Source: Pseudophaeomoniella oleicola
Taxonomy: Eukaryota; Ascomycota; Eurotiomycetes; Phaeomoniellales; Phaeomoniellaceae
Assembly (NCBI GenBank): GCA_003868215.1
Contig: QWDQ01000010.1
Coordinates: forward strand, 248,001 to 312,000
Reading direction: 5' to 3'
DNA: 64,000 nucleotides
Numbering within the stretch: the stretch's first letter is position 1; every line of letters begins with the position of its first letter. The translations under genes and the position numbers were made by a program. The notes under the pieces were generated by a model. It did not search any database and was not told the DNA's origin. It was given only the letters and a program-made list of their open reading frames with translations. Shown here in pieces: positions 60,326 through 64,000 of this stretch.

Positions 60326-61350
60326 ACTTATTGGAAATTAGAGGACTCTTACACTCGATAACGGCGTACATGTCGAGACAACAACTTGAGGCTTGTATTG
60401 GTACCTCTTCTGCATGGGACTTTTCTTCTGGATGGCACGGTTTTCACTCCTCGGCCGTCTCTTTCCTTTCTCGGTGATTTCAGGGCACAGTTTGGGGGAT
60501 ATCTTTTTCGGTAGTTCTCCTGGCGTTATTGTCTGTCTTCTGTAAAATGATTGGGTTGGAAATGAAATGGCAAGCCGGGCAATGCTTGGGAAGAAGGGCT
60601 TCGAGTTGATGGGAGAAGGCAAAAGCTCGAGTGGCCCTTCCTACCTTTGGTGTTTATGATGGACAGATCTCTTCATTTCTTTGTCGTATGTTTTTGCAGG
60701 ACTAAATGGATGCAAATCATTACAAGAGCCGATAAGAGTGCTCATATCTAATTCATGACCGCTACCTTTGATTTGTGCTTTCAATGTTCCATTAATACGT
60801 TTGATGAGAGGTTCAGCCAAGATCAGACCGTCGAGAAAGAACACAATGATTATCTCTCAGGTGCTGAAGGCATAACGGACAGTTCTGATCCGTAGGAAAC
60901 ACTGGAAACCCACCGGCTTAAATGAGAACGAACCAGTACCATTCCTTCTGGTATACGCGCCCACTTCACTTTGCAGCCTGTGCGGTACTGTGGAGTCTTG
61001 CACGTATTGCATTATCATTCCCTCACGAGGTCGAGGTGCGGTTGGTGTAGAAATCCGCTCGTCTCCCGCTATTTCGAAAAAGCGGAGGTCAACTAAAAGC
61101 CAAGCCGATCGGATCACCAAAGCCGCTCCACTTCGGGATCCAGTCCAGGGTCATTGTCAATCTTGCGGCGCGCTGTGTCATTACGATCTATCTTCGTCCC
61201 TTGGACTTCAATGGCTCTCTAGCCTGAATATCCTGTTTCTGCTTGTGTACAGCTTCTTCAGCCGATTTCACTACTTTCCATGCTTATCGCTCGATCCCAC
61301 TCCGGGTGACCTTCCGATGGTATCACCGTCTCGCGCGATCTTGCATCATC
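60326..61350. other. intergenic, no gene seen
   Basis: Between CCR4 and GID4, both plus strand. The GID4 frame extends upstream to an in-frame ATG at 61243, judged to be leader. Nothing else recognised. Confidence 0.4.
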
Positions 61351-62669
61351 ATGCCTACTCCCAGAGAGGAGTCTCCAGCAGGAGGAGGTAATGCGCAACT
61401 TTCAGCTGGCGCATACCTGCCCAGCCCGCCCCAGTCGCCAGCATCTCCTCATGTACAGCAGATATTTTCCGACGTTGGAGTCGATGATAACACAGCCACG
61501 GGAATGGTCGCAGCACAGGCGCACAGCATATATGATGACCGTATAGGCCAATCAAGCGATGGCCTGTGCAATAGAGATCTTGAAAAATTGACCTCACAGC
61601 AATGTGACCTAGGGTCTTCTTCTGTGCCCGAAGCATCCGTCCCTGCCTTGCTAGGGCCGCCTGCTGCCGAAGACGTCGTCACACAACAGTCCTCCAACGA
61701 TCGTATGCTTTCATCTCTATTCCCAGATGCATCAACAGTAATATCAATGCCATCGGCTAACGACTCACTACATATATTTTTACCATCTGCAAGGGAAGAA
61801 CCAACACCAGTCCTGTTCGTTCCTTCTCCGCCGCCTGCGTTAGCAACATCCAACGATAACGAGACCACGCATGCTGGTTCCACTACTGACTCCGCCCTTC
61901 AACTGACGTCGGAGTTTTCAGCCATTCGATTGACTCCATCCTTCACATCTTCCTTCTTCCGACCAGGGTCGAAGTTCACTGGCACACAACAGTCCGATCG
62001 CCAGATATATAATGTGGACGTCGAAATACTTGATGTCTCTATCCCCGATTCATCGGTCTCCGGCTATCTACGAATATGTGGTTTGACTGATACATACCCT
62101 ACCTTGACCACATATTTTGAAGGAGAAATAATTGGAACGAGGCACACTTTCCAGACAAAGCATCCCAGCTGGGGTGCAACCGATAAGACGGACATGCAGC
62201 ATTGGGCTCGATTCCCTGCATGGCGACCTTTGGCGAAGGAGGCTAGACGCCCTGGGTTTAGCTTCGGCCAAGAATGGTGGAATCGCGAACATATATTCAT
62301 GCGGTGGAAGGAACATTTCTTGGTCCCAGATCACCGTGTAAGGAGTATCCAAGGAGCAAGCTTCGAAGGATTCTACTACATTTGCTACAATCAAATCGAG
62401 GGAAAAATCAGCGGGATCTATTTCCATGCAAAGAGCGAGAAGTGAGTTTCCATTTTTTCATACCCTTCTGCTGTTCTCATTTTGTCACAATGCCGCCTAC
62501 AATGCCTATCTTGTGTCAACGTTGTTTAACAGCTTCCACGCGCATTTGACTGACCGTCGGGGCGCTTGCCAATTGAGCTAATAGTTCCGGAATCAATGAC
62601 AGATACCAGCAATTGGAGCTTGAGCACGTTCCACACAAAGGTTGTGTAGGAGCTTTGGAGTTCCGCTGA
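61351..62669 (+). CDS. GID4: GID4/Vid24 substrate receptor of the GID/CTLH ubiquitin ligase
   Basis: Two exons (61351-62441, 62603-62669; 161-nt intron) give 385 aa. Gid4 recognises Pro/N-degrons on gluconeogenic enzymes and recruits them to the GID E3 complex for degradation. A long disordered N-terminus (about 200 residues, Ser/Pro/Thr-rich) precedes the beta-barrel domain: FFRPGSKFTGTQQSD, VDVEILDVSIPDSSVSGYLR, ICGLTDTYPTLTTYFEGEII, TDKTDMQHWARFPAWRPLAK, WWNREHIFMRWKEHFLVPDH and YYICYNQIEGKISGIYFHAK, all matching the family. The second exon supplies the diagnostic end YQQLELEHVP through ALEFR. The splice acceptor GACAG before ATACCAG is chosen to keep phase; the more obvious CAG three codons on would shift frame. 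An in-frame upstream ATG at 61243 would add 36 residues. Confidence 0.95.
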
Positions 62670-63274
62670 TTGGAGAAAAGATCAAACACGTTGCTAGATT
62701 CCTTGGGGTACGTTGGATATGGGCGGCGCAGACCTCTGCAATGGCTCACCGCAACACGAAATCCCCCATCATCCGTTCCATTTCAGAGCTTGCAAGGCGT
62801 CCGGAGAAGAACCGTTCATTGAATATGGTACATGAATGTAAATATACAATCTTTTCTAGCGATGCCGTCATTTGTATATGCCATTCAACGACTTTATACG
62901 AAGTCATCTCAAGAAATATTGTCGTAACATAGATCTCAATGCTGATCAACATGCAATGAGTCTCGACATGTGGATTATCCGGCTGAACTCATATATCTTG
63001 CATATGCTTGTAATAAAAGGTATGCTTGTCCCCAACAGAGTATTGAACCATCCCTCGTTGTGAAGAAAATGGAACTTCGATATCAGCCTTAAATCTACAG
63101 ACTGTAGGATGTTGCGGTATCGGCCCCGATCCCGTTTGGTGGGGTGGCTGATAATTGAGGAAATGATAAATAATTTAGCAGTTAGAAAAGAAAACCCCTC
63201 CTAGATGAGTCCTACCTTACACGCACATCTCCTGTACAACAAGCAAGATACCACCAACAACAACAACGACAATC
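62670..63274. other. intergenic, LYS9 promoter
   Basis: Between GID4 and LYS9, both plus strand. AT-leaning, no coding potential or clear operator recognised. Confidence 0.4.
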
Positions 63275-64000
63275 ATGGCTCCTCAACGTGTTCTGATGCT
63301 GTAAGTGCCAATCTGGCCTATCGAGCGCATCCATAGACTGACAATATCTCAGCGGCTCTGGCTTTGTCACTAGGCCCACTCTAGATGTCTTGACTGACGC
63401 CGGCATTGAGGTTTCTGTTGGTGAGTCACTTTGCGCGGGATATTTTTTTTGGATAGCTCCCATTGACAATTTATAGCCTGCAGAACTCTCGACAGCGCAA
63501 AGAAGCTCTCTGAGGGCGTCAAACTCGCGAAGCCAATCTCCCTTGATGTCACCGACGACAAAGCTCTCGATGCCGCGGTCGCAGAGCACGATCTTGTCAT
63601 TAGCTTGATCCCATACACTTTTCACGCTACCGTCATCAAGTCCGCGATCCGAAAGAAGAAGAATGTTGTCACTACGAGTTACGTCTCCCCTGCTATGCTG
63701 GAGCTTGAACAACAGGCAAAGGATGCGGGCATCACCGTGATGAATGAAATTGGTCTTGACCCTGGGATCGACCACCTATACGCAGTCTCCACAATCGAGA
63801 AAGTACATAAGGCAGGAGGAAAGATCATATCATTTCTGTCATACTGTGGAGGTCTTCCAGCTCCAGAAGATTCTGGCAACCCACTAGGCTACAAGTTTTC
63901 TTGGTCGTCCCGTGGCGTTTTGCTCGCTCTCAGAAATGCTGCCAGCTTTTTCCAAGGAGGAAAGGTTGTCAATATTGCTGGTCCAGACCTGATGGCCACC
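63275..64000 (+). CDS. LYS9: saccharopine dehydrogenase (NADP+, glutamate-forming), 3' end off window
   Basis: Three exons seen (63275-63300, 63353-63420, 63477-64000+), covering the first 206 codons. Lys9 catalyses the aminoadipate semialdehyde plus glutamate to saccharopine step of fungal lysine biosynthesis. Sequence: MAPQRVLMLGSGFVTRPTLD with the dinucleotide-binding GSGFVT loop, then VACRTLDSAKKLSEGVK, DDKALDAAVAEHDLVISLIP, YTFHATVIKSAIRKKKNVVT, TSYVSPAMLELEQQAKDAGI and NEIGLDPGIDHLYAVSTIEK, SYCGGLPAPEDSGNPLGYKF, the clear Lys9 signature. The first two exons are tiny (26 and 68 nt). The frame is still open at the edge, so the C-terminal half is outside. Confidence 0.97.

Overview
This is nuclear DNA of a filamentous ascomycete (Pezizomycotina). 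Reasons: almost every gene has short GT-AG introns (mostly 48-165 nt) with fungal CTRAY/TGAC branch points, genes are densely packed on both strands, and the gene set is typical of moulds (Rsp5/HulA with C2-WW-WW-WW-HECT, KIN1, Yvc1-type TRP channel, Zn2Cys6 regulator, LYS9 of the aminoadipate lysine pathway, and the protein usually annotated 'casein kinase II beta 2 subunit'). I cannot place it securely to class. I resolve 27 protein genes; the first runs off the left edge and the last off the right edge. No tRNA, rRNA, CRISPR or intact mobile element was seen.

Layout. 1-9.2 kb: a HExxH metalloprotease-like orphan (-), Fyv6/FAM192A (-), an aldo-keto reductase with an in-frame upstream start (+), casein kinase 2 beta (-, first intron about 1 kb), and the mitochondrial-looking 'CK2 beta 2' protein (-). 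9.6-19.1 kb: Yvc1-type vacuolar channel (-), a one-pass membrane protein (-), an ALKBH1-like dioxygenase with a GC-AG intron (+), SURF4/Erv29 cargo receptor (-). 20.2-33.1 kb: Rsp5/HulA (-), a Pab2/PABPN1-like RNA-binding protein (-), class II aldolase (+), EamA transporter (-), lipid-anchored UBTD-like ubiquitin-fold protein (+), NTF2-like protein (-). 34.1-47.7 kb: Tat-SF1/Cus2 (-), KIN1 kinase (-), GPATCH1 (+), Rrp1/Nop52 (-), SET-domain H3K9-type methyltransferase (+). 48.9-64 kb: Rex-type exonuclease (+), EEF1AKMT4-like methyltransferase (+), Zn2Cys6 factor (-), Mago nashi (+), CCR4 (+), GID4 (+), LYS9 (+).

Functional themes: most genes are housekeeping, with many serving RNA metabolism (Fyv6, Tat-SF1/Cus2, GPATCH1, Mago, Pab2-like, CCR4, Rex, Rrp1) and ubiquitin-linked control (Rsp5, GID4, UBTD). 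There is no sign of a secondary-metabolite or effector cluster. The most interesting signals are: (i) a short N-terminal SUMO-interaction-like motif followed directly by a PCNA-binding (PIP) box-like motif in the H3K9-type methyltransferase, plus two more SIM-like motifs; (ii) a 12-nt palindrome TACTACGTAGTA that occurs three times exactly and several times in part, only between genes; (iii) a likely dual-targeted (mitochondrial/cytosolic) aldo-keto reductase; (iv) the HExxH orphan family at the left edge.
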